Source: Holothuria scabra
Lineage: Eukaryota; Echinodermata; Holothuroidea; Aspidochirotida; Holothuriidae
Direction: 5' to 3'
Assembly: GCA_037179385.1 (NCBI GenBank)
Contig: CM074184.1
Span: forward strand, 10,744,001 to 10,808,000
DNA: 64,000 nucleotides
Below are positions 12,712 through 25,499 of this stretch, piece by piece. The position numbers were made by a program, and so were the translations under genes. Numbering within the stretch: position 1 is the first letter of the stretch; every line of letters starts with the position of its first letter. The notes under the pieces were generated by a model. That model searched no databases. It saw only the letters and a list, made by a program, of their open reading frames with translations, and was not told the origin of the DNA.

Positions 12712-12901
12712 ATAGAGGCCTAACTGTTAGCCCTATGTTTGCCTATGACACCCCAACCCCTTTTACAGTTTCAGTTTTTGCTAATTTTAGCAGGCTATTG
12801 ATTTACTCTTTCAACCTTTATCACATTTTTTAATTCTGTTCTGTTATGTTAGGATTTTCTACTAAAACTAGGCTTGCTAACTATAATTGTGAGTATGAAT
12901 A

Positions 12902-15358
12902 CATACCTCCCAAGTGACCTGCATTTCGCGGGTTTGACCGGAATTTGAAAACCCAAAACTGCTGACCCGCCCAGCTCTCTGAAAAACCTGCATTTCAAAT
13001 CTCCAAAGTATTCCTAGTTAAAGAAATACACTAATTAACAAATAATTCTGCTTACCGATAACTATAAATTCAGTTAATCATATAGAACAGCACATTCAAC
13101 TGCGTACTCTGCTATACAACGCACTGGCTAGGTCTAGGTATGCACGGACCTATGTTTGCTGTCGCAACTAAAACATCGCTATTGGCTAACCTTCGCAGCA
13201 GGTATATATATTCCTGTGTTTTCATGGCTAAAACGCAATGCGATTGAGATGTACGAAGGGAAGCCTATATACTAGGAAATCACTTTCAGCCTGGTACCGG
13301 TAGGGCCATCGGTGACATTTCGAATTGACGTTCGCAAACTTTACCCATACCGTACCAAAATTTACGGCAACAATAACCGTTGAATACAAGGCTAACTTAG
13401 GAGAGGTTTTAGTGGATCTTGTCCCAGATCTTGCCGGTTCGTATACATTGGATTATTCCATTATATATAAGGTGTCCATTGTGTGAGCATTAAGTGTGCA
13501 CACAACAGAAGTCTGCATTGCTGTGGTGCGGTAACGTTGTACCATCAAAGTCAATATGCTATCAATAAGAAGATTAAACGGCATATTTCGACATATTTCA
13601 TGCAATAAACACTGGTATATTTCTGTTTCCAACAGGTGATATGCAAGAAACCTTCAAGGTGTTCATCAGATCATGGAGCAAGTGTAAAGGATGATAATTG
13701 TGTCAGATATACGTAGTCTTTTACAGACAGCCATTTTATTTTTCACCCATGTAGGTGATGGGCTGTTGGGTTGCTGGAGTGCTATTGACTCATTTTTTTT
13801 TTCCGGACCTTCGGGCCTTCTGGAAGCTATAAAAGCTGAAAAAAGTTGACCAATAATGTCCCGAAATAACTTAATAATAGAGACTTGATAACAAACCAAT
13901 TAAAGATTTTGATAACCAAACAATGGTCTATGTTATGAACACTGCAAAAATCATAAATTGAGATGTAGTTAAACATTGGTTATGTTCTGTTTAATTTTTA
14001 ATAACCAACCGTGTGCCATGATGTTCTATATAATTGGTTATGTTCTATTTAATTTTAAAATATTTTAATAACCAACCAATGGTCTATGTTATGAACACCG
14101 CACAAGTTATAAATTGCGATTAAGTTAAAATTCCTGACATTGGTTATATTCTATTTAATTTGTAAAGATTTTAATAACCAACACCGCACAACTCATAAAT
14201 TGCCATGAAGTTAAAATTCCTGACATTGGTTATTGGTAAAAAACGCCACGTGAAACCATATTTTTATATAATTTTAACAACCAACCAATGGTCTACGTTA
14301 TAAACAATGAACAAGTTATAAATTGCGATGCAGTTAAAATTCCCGACATTGGTTATATTCTATTTAATTTGTAAAGATTTTAATAACCAACACCGCACAA
14401 GTCATAAATTGCGATGAAGTTAAAATTCCCGTTGTGCGGTGTTCATAACATAGATGGTTGGTTATTAAAATCTTTAAAAATTGAATAGAATATAACCAAT
14501 GTTGGGAATTTTAACTTCATTGCAATTTATAGCTTGTGTGGTGTTCATAACATAGACCATTGGTTGGTTATTAAAATCTTTACAAATTAAATAGAACATA
14601 ACCAATGTCGGGAATTCTAACTTATCTCAATTTATAGCTTGTGCTGTGTTCATAACATAGACAATAGCACACCAACACCCAAGCATGACCAGTGAACACA
14701 AAACCACCAGCAACAGCCCATCACCTACATGGTTGAGAAATAAAACGGCTGTCTGTAAAAGACTATGTATGTCTGACACAATTATCATCCTTTACACTTT
14801 CGATGATCTGATGAACTCCTTGAAGGTTTCTTGCATATCACGTGTTGGAAACAGAAATATACCAGTGTTTATTACATGAAATATGCCGTTTAATCTTCTT
14901 ATTGATAGCATATTGACTTTGATGGTACAACGTTACCGCACCACCGTAATGCAGACTGCTATTGTGTGCACACTTAATGCGCACACAATGGACACCTTAT
15001 ATATAATGGAATAATCCAATGTATACGAACCGGCAAGATCTGGGACAAGATCCTTTTTAGTAATTGCGCATTTGTGACTATCTGAAGAATAATATTATTT
15101 TGGCGCAAATCTCTCAATACAATATTAGGTCATACCACAAAAAAGTCAGAACCGTACTGAACTTTTTTGGTGGTAACCTAGGCTAGAAAATTGTGTTGAC
15201 TGATTTGCCAAAATAGCCTAGGCTAGGCCTAGCCTAGTTCCACCATCTTTCGAGTTGACACTCCTAAAATTCAAAAAATTTCCAAAAGGGGAGGGCCCCT
15301 CCCCCCCAGGCGGCAATCCACTGACCCGCAACTAGCCTCGCGGAACTTGGGAGCTATG
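12902..15358. mobile_element. TIR element hosting a nested foldback
   Basis: The left end CATACCTCCCAAGTGACC and right end, inverted, CATAGCTCCCAAGTTCCG share a TIR, and both continue with a GCGGGT motif. The foldback element (13414-15053) sits inside. No clear TSD was found, so the exact ends are provisional. Confidence 0.5.
13414..15053. mobile_element. foldback element (large palindrome) with internal repeats
   Basis: Terminal arms 13414-13776 and 14706-15053 are inverted copies. They begin GGATCTTGTCCCAGATCTTG and differ by small indels and substitutions. The inner part (13907-14690) consists of ~105-bp units (AACCAACCAATGGTCTATG...TTTGTAAAGATTTTAAT) that run direct up to about 14430 and inverted after it, so the whole element folds. 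Flanks carry TTTTAGT on both sides, a probable TSD. No transposase is seen. Confidence 0.75.
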
Positions 15359-15899
15359 TGATTATGATTAGGCTAATGGTAGTTGGTACAAGTACTATGA
15401 ATGAAGGCTATGAATTATTATAACACTAGGCCAATTAAAACAACAGTTACAAGCGATAGGCTAGTGAGAGCGTTGCTCCAATAGCCATACCTCACAGTAA
15501 CTTATTACTGATTACTGTAGCGGAGACTATTCAGTGTGAACATCAGGCTCTCTATGCGGTAGCTTATTTGATATTCGACACATTTTCATGACTTTTAGTT
15601 TAACAGGTCGAAAATGACATGTATTCCTATCTTCATATTTACAATAAATTCAAGAAAACGCTTACCAAAAATATATTGTTCCCTGTGTGTTAAGATTATA
15701 TAGTCCCTAAATTCCAGGTAAGTTCCTGCAGAGGTGCAAGGCATCACAGTAAACCGCACCTTGTAGTAACGGTACTCATTACAAACATTTGGTTATTGCG
15801 TCACCAACAAAATGCAAACTGCATATCCCAGCAGTCCGCACAATCCCACGATTTTCTTGTCTCACTTATGAAAACTGGGTGTATCGAGAGCGGGAGAAG
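15359..15899. other. unique sequence between elements
   Basis: No gene, TIR or array is recognised; it contains AGGCCTAGGCCTAGCC-like short palindromic runs near its left flank and otherwise unremarkable AT-rich DNA. Confidence 0.3.
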
Positions 15900-16481
15900 T
15901 TAAAGGCATATTCTAGAGACAAAATTCGTTAACTTCAAAAAAAAGCAGAAAAATTTTCTCTTTCAGAAGGTGAGATCTGTATTTCAATAGCTTACAGCAT
16001 CTGGAAGATACAAATTTTTAAAGTATTGCAAATTTTTCTTGGGATTTGATGCATCATGGGAAATCTGTGATGTCATCGTGGCACATTAATTTGACATTGC
16101 ATTAAATTTATTTATAATTATGATGCCGCTGCAGACAATATCAAGCAAAATTGTTGATTGTGCTCTACATATGCTGAAGGGTAATGCTAGATCTACGGGA
16201 AAAGATATTCAAACATTCCAACAGTATCAAATTTCAAGGTCAAACAGGATGTTCAATTATAAAGAAAAACAAAAGGAATTTGAAGCAATGTGCCCACATT
16301 ACATAACTTTCTGTAGCTTTGTTGAAAAGCAGAGGTATTTTTTAACAAAAAGAACCAATCTTTAAAGTGAGATATCTTGAGCTAGGAAAATGGTATTGTG
16401 ATAGGGTTTGAAGGACATGGTGTGGAATATTTTTGTTTTCTTACAAGACAAAGGCAAAAAGCCACCAGAACATGCCTTTAA
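15900..16481. mobile_element. TTAA-type MITE, 582 bp
   Basis: It starts TTAAAGGCATATTCTAGAGA and ends with the inverse, whose complement is TTAAAGGCATGTTCTGGTGG, giving a TIR of about 20 bp with a few mismatches and TTAA at both edges. No protein is supported; an 81-codon frame inside is probably fortuitous. Confidence 0.6.
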
Positions 16482-16679
16482 GGTGCAAAACCCCTTTCCA
16501 CAAATGAAATTGCATGTACTGGCCATTCGCCAGCTTTGCCACTGTTTGGTTTCATCAGCTAAGTCAAACTGAAAATGTCAGGACCAGTCTCAACTTGAAC
16601 TTCCCCAAATGATAAAAAAAATATACGCTCGCATCGACACTTTTCTAAGCCATGGAGTATATCTCCATGGTTAAACAGT

Positions 16680-17810
16680 TTTTTTATTGATTGATTGATT
16701 TGGTACATATAACAACACAAAATACAAACAAATATAAAAGACATAAAAAAGAGGATGCTACAGGCAAATATAGAAATATAAGACATAAAAGACGTGTGAA
16801 AGGAGTTGCAAACAGAGTACCAGGGGTAACCCAAAAAGCCTTAAAAAAGCTTATTTCCATTGGGGTACCTATGGACGATTAAGAAACAATTGCACAAGGA
16901 AGTGAAAAAAAGTTGGAATATTGCACTGGATGAAAGACACCTGCAGACAGTAGTAAAGGCAATGCTCCCCTTGAGACATTGCTAGTCCGCTAAAAGTGAT
17001 TTGTTGGAAAAGATGATTTTTGACGCATAAGTTAAAACAGGAAAGATTTTCAACTTGCTTTAATATGTTAGAAGGGAGTTCCAAAGTTCAATACCTATAA
17101 AGAAAAAGGAACGATGAGAGGATCCTTTTATTCTGGAGTTAATGGAGTTAAATGGGGTACCCCTGGTACTGTGTTGATGGATATCCTTCAATCAAGTAAC
17201 TTAAATTTAAGATACTCGGGACAGGTGTCATAAAAATCCGAAAAACCAGGTTACCCTGTCGCAAACAGATAAAAAATTCGACTTAATTCAATTCGCTCTG
17301 ACCATGGAGCTATTACTTTGACAAAGTAATAGCTCCATGCTCTGACCGACACGGGTACGCGAACCCATATTTTGCATGGTTTGTAACTTATTTTTATACT
17401 TAGAGAGAGCAAAGAACCCGGAAGAGCAAGAGTAATCAAAGTAATATTGAATAGGAGCGGTTCACGGGATCTTTTGTGCGACTGTTCAGAGAGCTTAACT
17501 CCCTTTACAAAAATTTTATACGTGCGCCGACTTATTTAAGAATGTCACGGGCAATAGAATCACCTGAGCCTAGGGGTTTCATCCAGTAGGCCTATAATTG
17601 TTAGGGTTGTAAGGGTTTTTTTACCGAATTAGAGGACTTAATAAGTTTTCCGTTGCAAGAGACAGAGAGGGGACTGGATTTCTTAAGAATGACTTTCGAA
17701 CCGAAGAGAATGGATTCGGTCTTCTTCAGGTGAAGCGATAGCCTGTTTCCTTTTCTGACTTCAATTAAAGGAGAATTTATCAAAAGCCTGGACACAATTA
17801 AAGTGTTCAT
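16680..17810 (-). pseudogene. LINE fragment: RT C-terminal half and 3' tail
   Basis: The minus strand encodes NRLSLHLKKTESILFGSK then VILKKSSPLSVSCNGKLI (17640-17740), a typical LINE RT block. It is followed, after frameshifts, by ELPSNILKQVENLSCFNLCV (about 17020-17085), the usual LP..IK....F...VK end. The 3' end is AT-rich with a CAATCAATCAATAAAAAA tail at 16680-16705. Stops, frameshifts and a small palindromic insertion at 17303 show inactivity. The family is probably CR1/L2/Rex-like. Confidence 0.72.
17303..17338. mobile_element. 36-bp palindromic micro-insertion with 8-bp TSD
   Basis: ATGGAGCTATTACTTTG, one base, then its exact inverse form a perfect 17-bp inverted repeat with a 1-nt centre. 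The insert is flanked by GCTCTGAC at 17295-17302 and 17339-17346. It lies inside the LINE fragment. It looks like two TIRs with everything between them lost. Confidence 0.7.
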
Positions 17811-18788
17811 AGGATAAAGATTTATTTATTGCAATTAAAAGGGTATCACTGACAAGACTTTTCAACGGAAGAAGCCGGCACTGCATTCGATCCTCTGGTC
17901 TAAAGGTAAAGCACGGACTGGAGGACTAACTAAAGGACAGCGGGCTCTGCTGGCTAGGAGGTGTAAAAGCGAACTCTCTGGAACTAGGCGCTTTCCCAGG
18001 GGCTAGGTTGGACCACTGATGGGAGTGATGGGCATAGGGCGCATGCTCGTACTCCAGAAATGGGGTGTAATATATGTTCCAGGCAAGGCAGTGGTCCACT
18101 GTGTATCCCGGGAATCGGAAACCCATGAGTACAGCCTGGGGCTGGGAGTTGAGAAGATGATCAGAGTAGGTAGATGAGCATTACAGGATGATGATACACA
18201 GTGACTTATATACAGGTGAGGGTGCGCTCTGAAAATTCGGAAATTTGTCCTATGATGGGACACCAGGCAACTACAGGGCGAAATTCCCAACTTTTCCTTC
18301 ATCAAATTCTGCAATCTTTTCAATAAAAGCTCAATATTTGTAAGTATTTTTCTCAAAAAACACAATTCCCCGTCCGCTTTGCGCGGCCCAAAATGCAATC
18401 CCTAAATCAGTGCGTGTTCGCCCATGATCAGTCTGGTAAATTAAGCTTCTACAGTGCCGTGATTTTGTAGTAAGTTGTCTTAAAAAAGCAAATGTGCGAT
18501 CGTCTTGAACCCTCAATTACAGGCCTCAGATAACATTTTGTAACAACAACTATCATCAGTCGCCATCTCAGTTAGGAAGGGCAGATTCATCAAAGATCAC
18601 CAACTTAGAAATTTTGAAATTTCCTTATTACTTGGCTTACGGTAAACATAAAATATAAAATATTCTGCACTACAAGCTCCATATTTCCAATCATTTGTTT
18701 AAAAGACCCCAAATTTCCTCTGGAGTGTTCAGTCACAATTTAAAAAAAATCAATGGGGGAATTTGGGTTCTTGCCCCTCCGCAAAAGT
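17811..18788. other. intergenic or LINE-upstream sequence of unknown origin
   Basis: A 131-codon minus-strand frame (18003-18398) is open but has low-complexity, unconvincing composition and no recognised domain. The stretch may be the 5' continuation of the LINE at 16680-17810, but I see no diagnostic motif. Confidence 0.25.
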
Positions 18789-18804
18789 CTAGCTACGCTA
18801 TTGA
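18789..18804. repeat. isolated hAT-like right terminus
   Basis: GTCTAGCTACGCTATTG resembles the CTAGCTACGCCACTG end of the 2-kb hAT family at 23490 and 27371, preceded by the same style of CCCCTCC-rich subterminus. No partner end or TSD was found, so this is a decayed remnant. Confidence 0.4.
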
Positions 18805-19484
18805 TGATATGCTGGAACCTTCTGGACCTCTCATTATGGGTTTTCTTATTCTGAATGGACCGTCGTCAATTGAAAGGCGCATGAGGGGCAATTCCCCGTC
18901 AGATCTCCACTTACCGTAGTTGTCCAACTAAATTTGGCCAGTTCCAAGTTAGGTGAATCGGAAAATAAATAGTATACCTCTTCTGAGACTTCATTTTTCA
19001 CCCAGAGATATACCTCAGATTTTCCGGGACTTTGTCGGCCTGCTGGACTCCCACCTGGACTTTGATTGCCCCTGGACTCTAACAGCAGTAATGTGCACTT
19101 CCCGTTCGGTTTCTCTCTGTGCACAGAAATTTACCCACTCAACATTTCCTTTGCCCCTAGTTCCCCCCCCCCCCCCATTTCGGCATTTTGCTACTCTGGA
19201 CCCGGACCGTGCCCGATTACACTCATTCTTTCATTTTCTCCAGTCAGTAGTTTCATGCTTGCATACCAAATAATCGTTGTGTGTCTAAAACACGTCTTCT
19301 GGTTACCATAATGCATGCAGAGTAACAAGGGCGGAGTTAGAGACCGTTCCAAAAGTGGTTGAATTATTTCAGGACCCTATTCGAACCTAACTTATAGGCC
19401 TACGATATGTGTCATATATTGCTTAATGACACCAGTGTTTTTTCAAGGGGAGGAGTAAGGGTCTGAGGGATTTCTCCCTAGCAG

Positions 19485-19651
19485 TAGCGTAGTCAGGATT
19501 GTGTCGTGGGTGAGGGGGGTTGGGGAACGACATGATGAGGGAAGAGTCTAAGGATAGAGAGAAAACTGCTATTTAGGTGTTTTGCATTGCAAGATTGGGT
19601 CATGGGGGAAGGGGTTCTATCCCCCAAACCACCCCGTGGCTGCGTCACTAC
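19485..19651. mobile_element. short hAT-like MITE, diverged copy
   Basis: It begins CAGTAGCGTAGTCAGGAT and ends near GGCTGCGTCACTAC. In inverse orientation it matches the element at 57451-57610 across GGTTTGGGGG, CATGACCCAA, TTGCAATGCAAAA and CTATCCTTAGACT blocks. Confidence 0.55.
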
Positions 19652-20784
19652 CACGTAAAAAGGAATCCCTTCCAATTTCATTTCGGATAAAAATTGAAAT
19701 TGCAAGTATCTTGATTTCTAATTTAAGAAGAGGACACCTGTGCAGCAATGTTGGAACTTGGCATATATAGATAGCCTTTAAACCCTTCATATTGTACCAT
19801 GCAGGGATCTGGAAGCAAGTTTTGTCCCCCCTCCCCCCCCCCCCGGAGTTCATCTGTTGTAACCTTGTCTAAGGGCACCGTTAATTTTGGACTTGGGATT
19901 TGGTAATAAGTAATCCTCCTTTTTGAGTGTCTTGAGGAATCCGTGCCTCCCTTCACTGAACATCCCTCAAATTGGTCCCTCCTGCACTTCATTAGGCACA
20001 ATTCTGGTCATTTTGCATTTTCACTTTTCATTGATTTAAACATTTCTTTGCAAAACTAAAGCTAAAAATAGCAATTGCTTAAGTTCTGTTTTCAAGTGTC
20101 GTAATCCCGTTTGAGGGGTTGCGATTTTTTCCCAACTTTCCATATGCTCCAGGCCAACTGATTGTGCAGGCTCTACTTAATCTTTCGAGCAGGATTACAA
20201 AAAACGGCTAAATAGATTTGGCTTAAAAAGGGAGAATGACATTTCTAGATGTGTTAGAGGTTGCGATTTCCAAAATTTTCTGAACGCACAGCGACAACTG
20301 ATGGTGGCGCCCCACTTGGATAGTTTTTCAGGCAGTATTGCAAAAATAATGACTGCTTAGGTCTATTCAAGTCTGGAGGAGTGGTCGCAATTTTTCAAAA
20401 TTTTCTCTCCGCACTTCCCCAACTGATGGTGACGCTCCGTTAAGATAATCCTCCATTTTAATTGTGCAGAGAAACTTCTGGCCCTGTCCCCTCTTCTAAA
20501 CTGAAATGATCCCATACTCCTGTGCATGTGTGTGCCCACTGCTTGGGACATACACAGAATTAAAATAAATGACAAAATTTTGAATATAACTTTGAAGAGA
20601 GGTAGGCTATGTGACCCACCATGGCTAATCTGGGGCCGATTTCATTGTCGGTTAGCGATCATCGCTACCGCCGAAATCCATTGCTAACTCTTAAACCGAT
20701 TGCAATTTAGCGACCGATTTTTCGAAACAATTTCACTAAACTTTAGTGATCATTTTTTGATCGTTAAGTTATATTGTTTGCGAT
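19652..20784. other. decayed hAT-like repeat sequence
   Basis: It contains several diverged CTGATGGTGGCGC motifs (near 20300 and 20420) like those inside the 2-kb hAT elements, and poly-C at 19829-19844. No gene is recognised and the element boundaries are unclear. Confidence 0.35.
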
Positions 20785-21863
20785 ATTTTAGTGAAGGTGG
20801 TCATTATATTTTGTGTTGGTGTCAGGTCTCGATTTAAGGTTTTAATGTAATAATGGTCTACTTTGTGAAGATAAAGATTAAACCTACTAGATCCAAATAG
20901 CAAACAATCTTACAGGGGGAAGATTTATGGAAATTAATCACCGTTAGGTGTACATTTTTGGTATCTGGAAATCAAGATAAGTACACGAAGAAACATTAAT
21001 TGACGTATTTTACATTATGTGACCACTCTGAAATAACCGCTAATTAAGTACATTGCAAGGAATAGCCAAGACAAAAGGTCTGCTTGGCTCTCTAGATACC
21101 GAATTTTTAATACATAAAAGCAGCCTAAACCTAGGCTTATTAGATGCAATTTTCTGGGTTTTGAGACGACGAAAGTACAGAAATAAGCATTTTCATGGGA
21201 ATATCGTGCAGCGTCAGAAATAGCCATTTATCATGAGAATGGTCACTTGAGAAAAAACAAAATGGAAACTGTTCTTAAAACTCTTAAACCATTACCACTA
21301 TGATAACAGTTTTATTTCATTTTAACCTGAATGTTCTCTTCAAATGATTTTGAAAATTGTCGTGGAAACTTTTTTGGTATTTTTTATGAACTCTTTTTAT
21401 TGTCTCTGTTGACAATTATCCCCGACAACAAGAGGGCTATTTGCGCTACATTTATTGTTGCGCCCTTTGCAACATCGTTTATTGACCGAGAGGGTGAATT
21501 TAATGTTAGTCTGCGTATTTTGTAAGCTTATGTTATAATCACGCTGGGTGTGGTAGTAATTAACTTAGCACAGCGACAACATCCATTAGTGCGTATAAAA
21601 CATGACGATACGTTTCGGCAAAACCTATCCCTATATTACAGAAGATGACCCTTTTCATCAGAATAAAGTGCAGATAATTCAGTTACTGGTGGCTGTTTGA
21701 GCATTTTGTTATCTGGGTTTTAAACAACGCTATTAAATTATGTCTTTTGCCAAAAATGGTGCAAGAGTAAAGTATAATAAAAACCTAAAAAGGGCGCTGA
21801 CAGACGATTTTGGTCCGTCACGGGGGGTGGGGGTGCCCTGACCATATGGCAGCTCCGCCACTG
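20785..21863 (-). mobile_element. partial hAT element, inverted relative of the 31.7-kb copy
   Basis: It ends CCATATGGCAGCTCCGCCACTG, the complement of the left end of the element at 31731. Matching inverted blocks include CACAGCGACAACAT, ACGTTTCGGCAAAACCTATC and CAGTTACTGGTGGCTGTTTG. Its other terminus is missing or replaced by unrelated sequence near 20785. Confidence 0.65.
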
Positions 21864-23032
21864 GGCACATGGCATTTGAAAGTAATTCATATTTTCGGTT
21901 TTTGTGATTCAAAGAAATACATAACATTAAATTTGATACAATTGGCTGCATTCCAATTTTACATTGGCCGACATAATACCCGATCTGCCTTGGTGGGTCA
22001 CACATATGTTAGACATCCAGAAAGTGGCATTTTTTAAACAAAGTTACAATTATAAAGCCTAGTATCCAAATGTGACATTTTCATGTAGTCAATGCATGAA
22101 CAAAAAAAAAATAATAATTGCGCCATTTTTCATATTTTCTCATTCGGAAGTGCCGTTTCGGACCTAGTGGCGTCGACAAGGTGGGGCTGGAAAAACCTTG
22201 TGCTCACCATGTGTCCCTCAAATGAGATTTGGGATGGTCAAAATTCAGAGAGTGAATACCAGACTTCGTGTTATTTAATTTTTCTTTGAAAAGAAAATAG
22301 AGTAATTTATATCTTCTGCAAATGAAATGTCGCCCAAAACACATGGGGAATGTCCTTTCAGGACTGAGTTAGGGGTTGTGTTTTTCAAAACTTATCTGTA
22401 CGCTCTCCGTCTATTGAAAGTGGCGCTCAGCTAAGATAGCCTTGCTATTTAAGAGAACCGCATTTAACTGTCAATCAATTGTTCTTTAAATAGTTCAGCT
22501 TTCACAGACTCCCCTTTTTTAAAATGTCTGCCAGATCCGGCAGTAGTTTTGTTGCCAAAATAAATTTTCTATGAGTTACTCCAAAAGTAATTTTGACCAA
22601 TTTTTAGTCAATGCAGAATTACCCTTAAATAATCACTTGAATACCTCACAAATACCTTAAAACCCAGGAGCTTCCCGAAGCCCCCACCCCCTGGAACCCC
22701 GCTTGAGCTTTGCTTTGCCCCTGGACCCCACCAGGTGCACTGTAAAGCATTCTCCGATATTCCACCCGTATGGGCCTCCGTGTCGCCTCTAGCGCCATGA
22801 ATGAGTGTGTCTAGCAGTACCCCTTGCAAAATCCTTGTGCCCCCAGAACCCACCTACATGGAAAAGCATGGGGACCCCCCTGTCCAGACCATCAGGTAGT
22901 GTTCCACTGTTAAAAATTTTCTTGTATGCTCCGCGCCACTCAATTGTAGCGCTCCGCTGAGATAGTTCTTAATATTTTTCCATCTGACCTATCTCCCCCC
23001 CCCCCCTCTGGCAAATCCTGGATCCGCCACTG
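21864..23032. other. decayed hAT-like sequence ending in a terminus
   Basis: It contains GCGCCACTCAATTGTAGCGC and TGGCGCTCAGC motifs of the same style as the 2-kb hATs, and ends in CCTGGATCCGCCACTG at 23017-23032, a hAT-type right end. The matching left end was not found. Confidence 0.4.
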
Positions 23033-23489
23033 GGTAACACAACAATTAAGGGGAAAGTGCAGTTTTGGCACGACCCCAGGACCTTAGAAAGCTTTGAAGG
23101 AAGAAAAGAAGGTCACAAGAAAATAAGATGTGAAGACCCAAATGTATTGGACCAACGGAAAGTTGCGAAAGGCGGATCATCATAGATGCAATTCCAACAT
23201 TCAAAAGTTCTTGAGTGAGGGAATTTATCAAATTTAAATTAAGATGGTGCCAGAAGGCATTCAACGATCATCATTCTAATTGAGACTTAAGCTTACTATG
23301 AGGACATTCTTAGTTTACAATGACTTCATGGATTCGTTGTATCAAAAAGTGTGCGGGTTAATGTCAAGCCTCCAGGTGCATAGCACTGATCAAAATGCCG
23401 CATGCACGCTGCTGATACGTTTGAGGAAACTGTGTAGGAGTAATGGAAAGGTCTGCAGATCAAATGACCCCTTCGATCCGTAGTGCCAC

Positions 23490-25491
23490 CAGTGGCGTAG
23501 CTACTGGGGGGGCAGGGGGGGGGCAAGTTGCCCCCCCCCCCGGAAAATGTTTTGGGGAAATTTGATGAAAATGGGGAAATTTGATGAATCTCCTTATTAT
23601 TACATAAATTTCACAAAAAAAATTCTCAAAATTTTTGTTAGAATAAGAAATTGTGAGACATTTCTCATACATAATTCGTATTTTCATGCAACAAATTAAT
23701 CCAGATTTCGTCAGTGTCGCATGAACCGGCCCGATTCGTGTTCCACAGAAATGAACTCGCCACGTAGCAGATTGAATGTTCTCTTGTGCTTGTATACGCA
23801 CGGGGGTTATGATCAGTGCATTTCAGTGCACAGGAAGCTGTTATTCAGGTGATACTTTGGAAATTCAGTAAAAGGATGTGAAAACTGACAAGTCACTACC
23901 GTAGACCCCCGAGGTTGTTATGTTCTTTTACAAGCTAGCAGTAGCTGTACGATTTTACTCTACATAACGATGGATGGGGCTGAAACAATTCATGGCCAAC
24001 GATAAACTTAAAGTTAATCTAGAAATTAGAATTAACGGGATCCGTTGGCACACTTAGATTTTGTTACTTAGCCAAATCCTTGGAGGCTTACAAGCTAGTT
24101 CGGAAAAATAGCTTTCTGCTCACTTTGAGTGTAACAATAAATGGGCAATGAGTACCTTGTAGCCTTCCACACTTAACAGACTGCTTTTCTCACAGGATAT
24201 CCTGTGTGATCGAGCCACTATTAGGCCTCCTTAGTGGCGTGCGAAGGGGAAACCATTGGGCCATGCCCCTTTACAGATGCCATTTTACTTTGTTCTTAAA
24301 AATACGTAGTTTAACTTTATTAACACAGATTTTACTTCAAAAGATAGCATATGTGGCACCAGTTTGCTTAAAAGGACACCCAATTTTTCAAAAATTTTCA
24401 AAGGGGAAGGATTGTCCCTGCAAGGTCTTTCAGTGATGACAATTTTTTGTAATTCCTACAAATAGACCTAGGCAAATTCTGTCAAATTCCAATTTTTACT
24501 TAAAAAGGTAGACTCTGTTTCCCACACTGGTGGCATCGATAAAAAAAGACTACATGTTTAGATTCTCTTTACAAGCATAAATACGCTATTTTGACCATCT
24601 GAGGGGTCTGATTTTTCGAATTTTTTTTTTTACGCTCCGCGCCAACCAATGGTGGCGCTTCGCTCGGTCTTTTGGGCAAAATTACATATTTGGGGTAAAA
24701 TTAGCTCTTAACTCTCTGATCACTTTGCAGTTTGCGAACATATTTTGAAGTGAGCATTTTATTGCAAACGACATAAGAAGAAAGCGACTGGCTAGATTCT
24801 TCGTATTAGCCTGGAAAATGCTATTTCCGGCCATCTAAGGGGTCTGATTTTTCCAAATTTTCTCTACGCTCCGCGCCAACCAATGGTGGCGCTCCGCTTA
24901 GATAATCTTTATGACAAAATAACATTTTGTGGCCAAGAAAAACCACAAATACCGATCAATGCTCTTTTATTTTGACTCCTAATAGTGTGCAGATTTAATG
25001 ACAAGTTTTTCTTCGTAAGGTAGCATAAATGGCATAAATAAATGCATGTCAAGACACAAAAGTTTCAGTTTTATCCTCATGAACCACCACGATTCAACTT
25101 TTAACACTGTTCCTGTCAAAGTCGAATATCTTGCACCATTTTGCATGTAGGCTCTTTGAAAACGTCAAAAAATTTCCGGACACCCCTCCCCTTAGACCAT
25201 AATGCATGCCCCCCCCCCCCCTTCAGAGAAATCCTGCGTACGCCACTGCGTTAGTACATACAAATAAACCAGAGATTGTTTACCAAAATAATATACTTGT
25301 TATTTCCGATTGCTCTATGTTATACTTTAAGATTAAAATGCAGGTAATATTACAAAATGACATGGTAATGTTGTTATACTTGTAAGTTTGCATATTTTAT
25401 ATGAAATACATACACATTACCGGGAAAAGTTTTGGGGAAATTTCATACCTTTGCCCCCCCCCCCCCGGAAAAAATCCTAGCTACGCCACTG
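23490..25491 (+). mobile_element. 2-kb non-autonomous hAT element, copy 1
   Basis: It starts CAGTGGCGTAGCTACTGGGG and ends CTAGCTACGCCACTG. It is flanked by a perfect 8-bp TSD, AGTGCCAC (23482-23489 and 25492-25499). GGGGAAATTT blocks and G/C homopolymers lie just inside both ends. It is nearly identical along its length to 27371-29317. An older internal element (24232-25248) is nested in it. No transposase frame is present. Confidence 0.9.
24232..25248 (+). mobile_element. inner hAT-like element nested in the 2-kb hAT (copy 1)
   Basis: It starts TAGTGGCGTGCGAAGGGG and ends CCTGCGTACGCCACTG. A CTCCGCGCCAACCAATGGTG block that occurs twice (about 24635 and 24868) lies inside. There is no TSD. 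The same nested arrangement occurs in copy 2. Confidence 0.55.
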
Positions 25492-25499
25492 AGTGCCAC

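Noticed and set aside
18003..18398. 131-codon minus-strand frame
   Set aside because: Composition is not protein-like and no domain is recognised; it lies next to a dead LINE.
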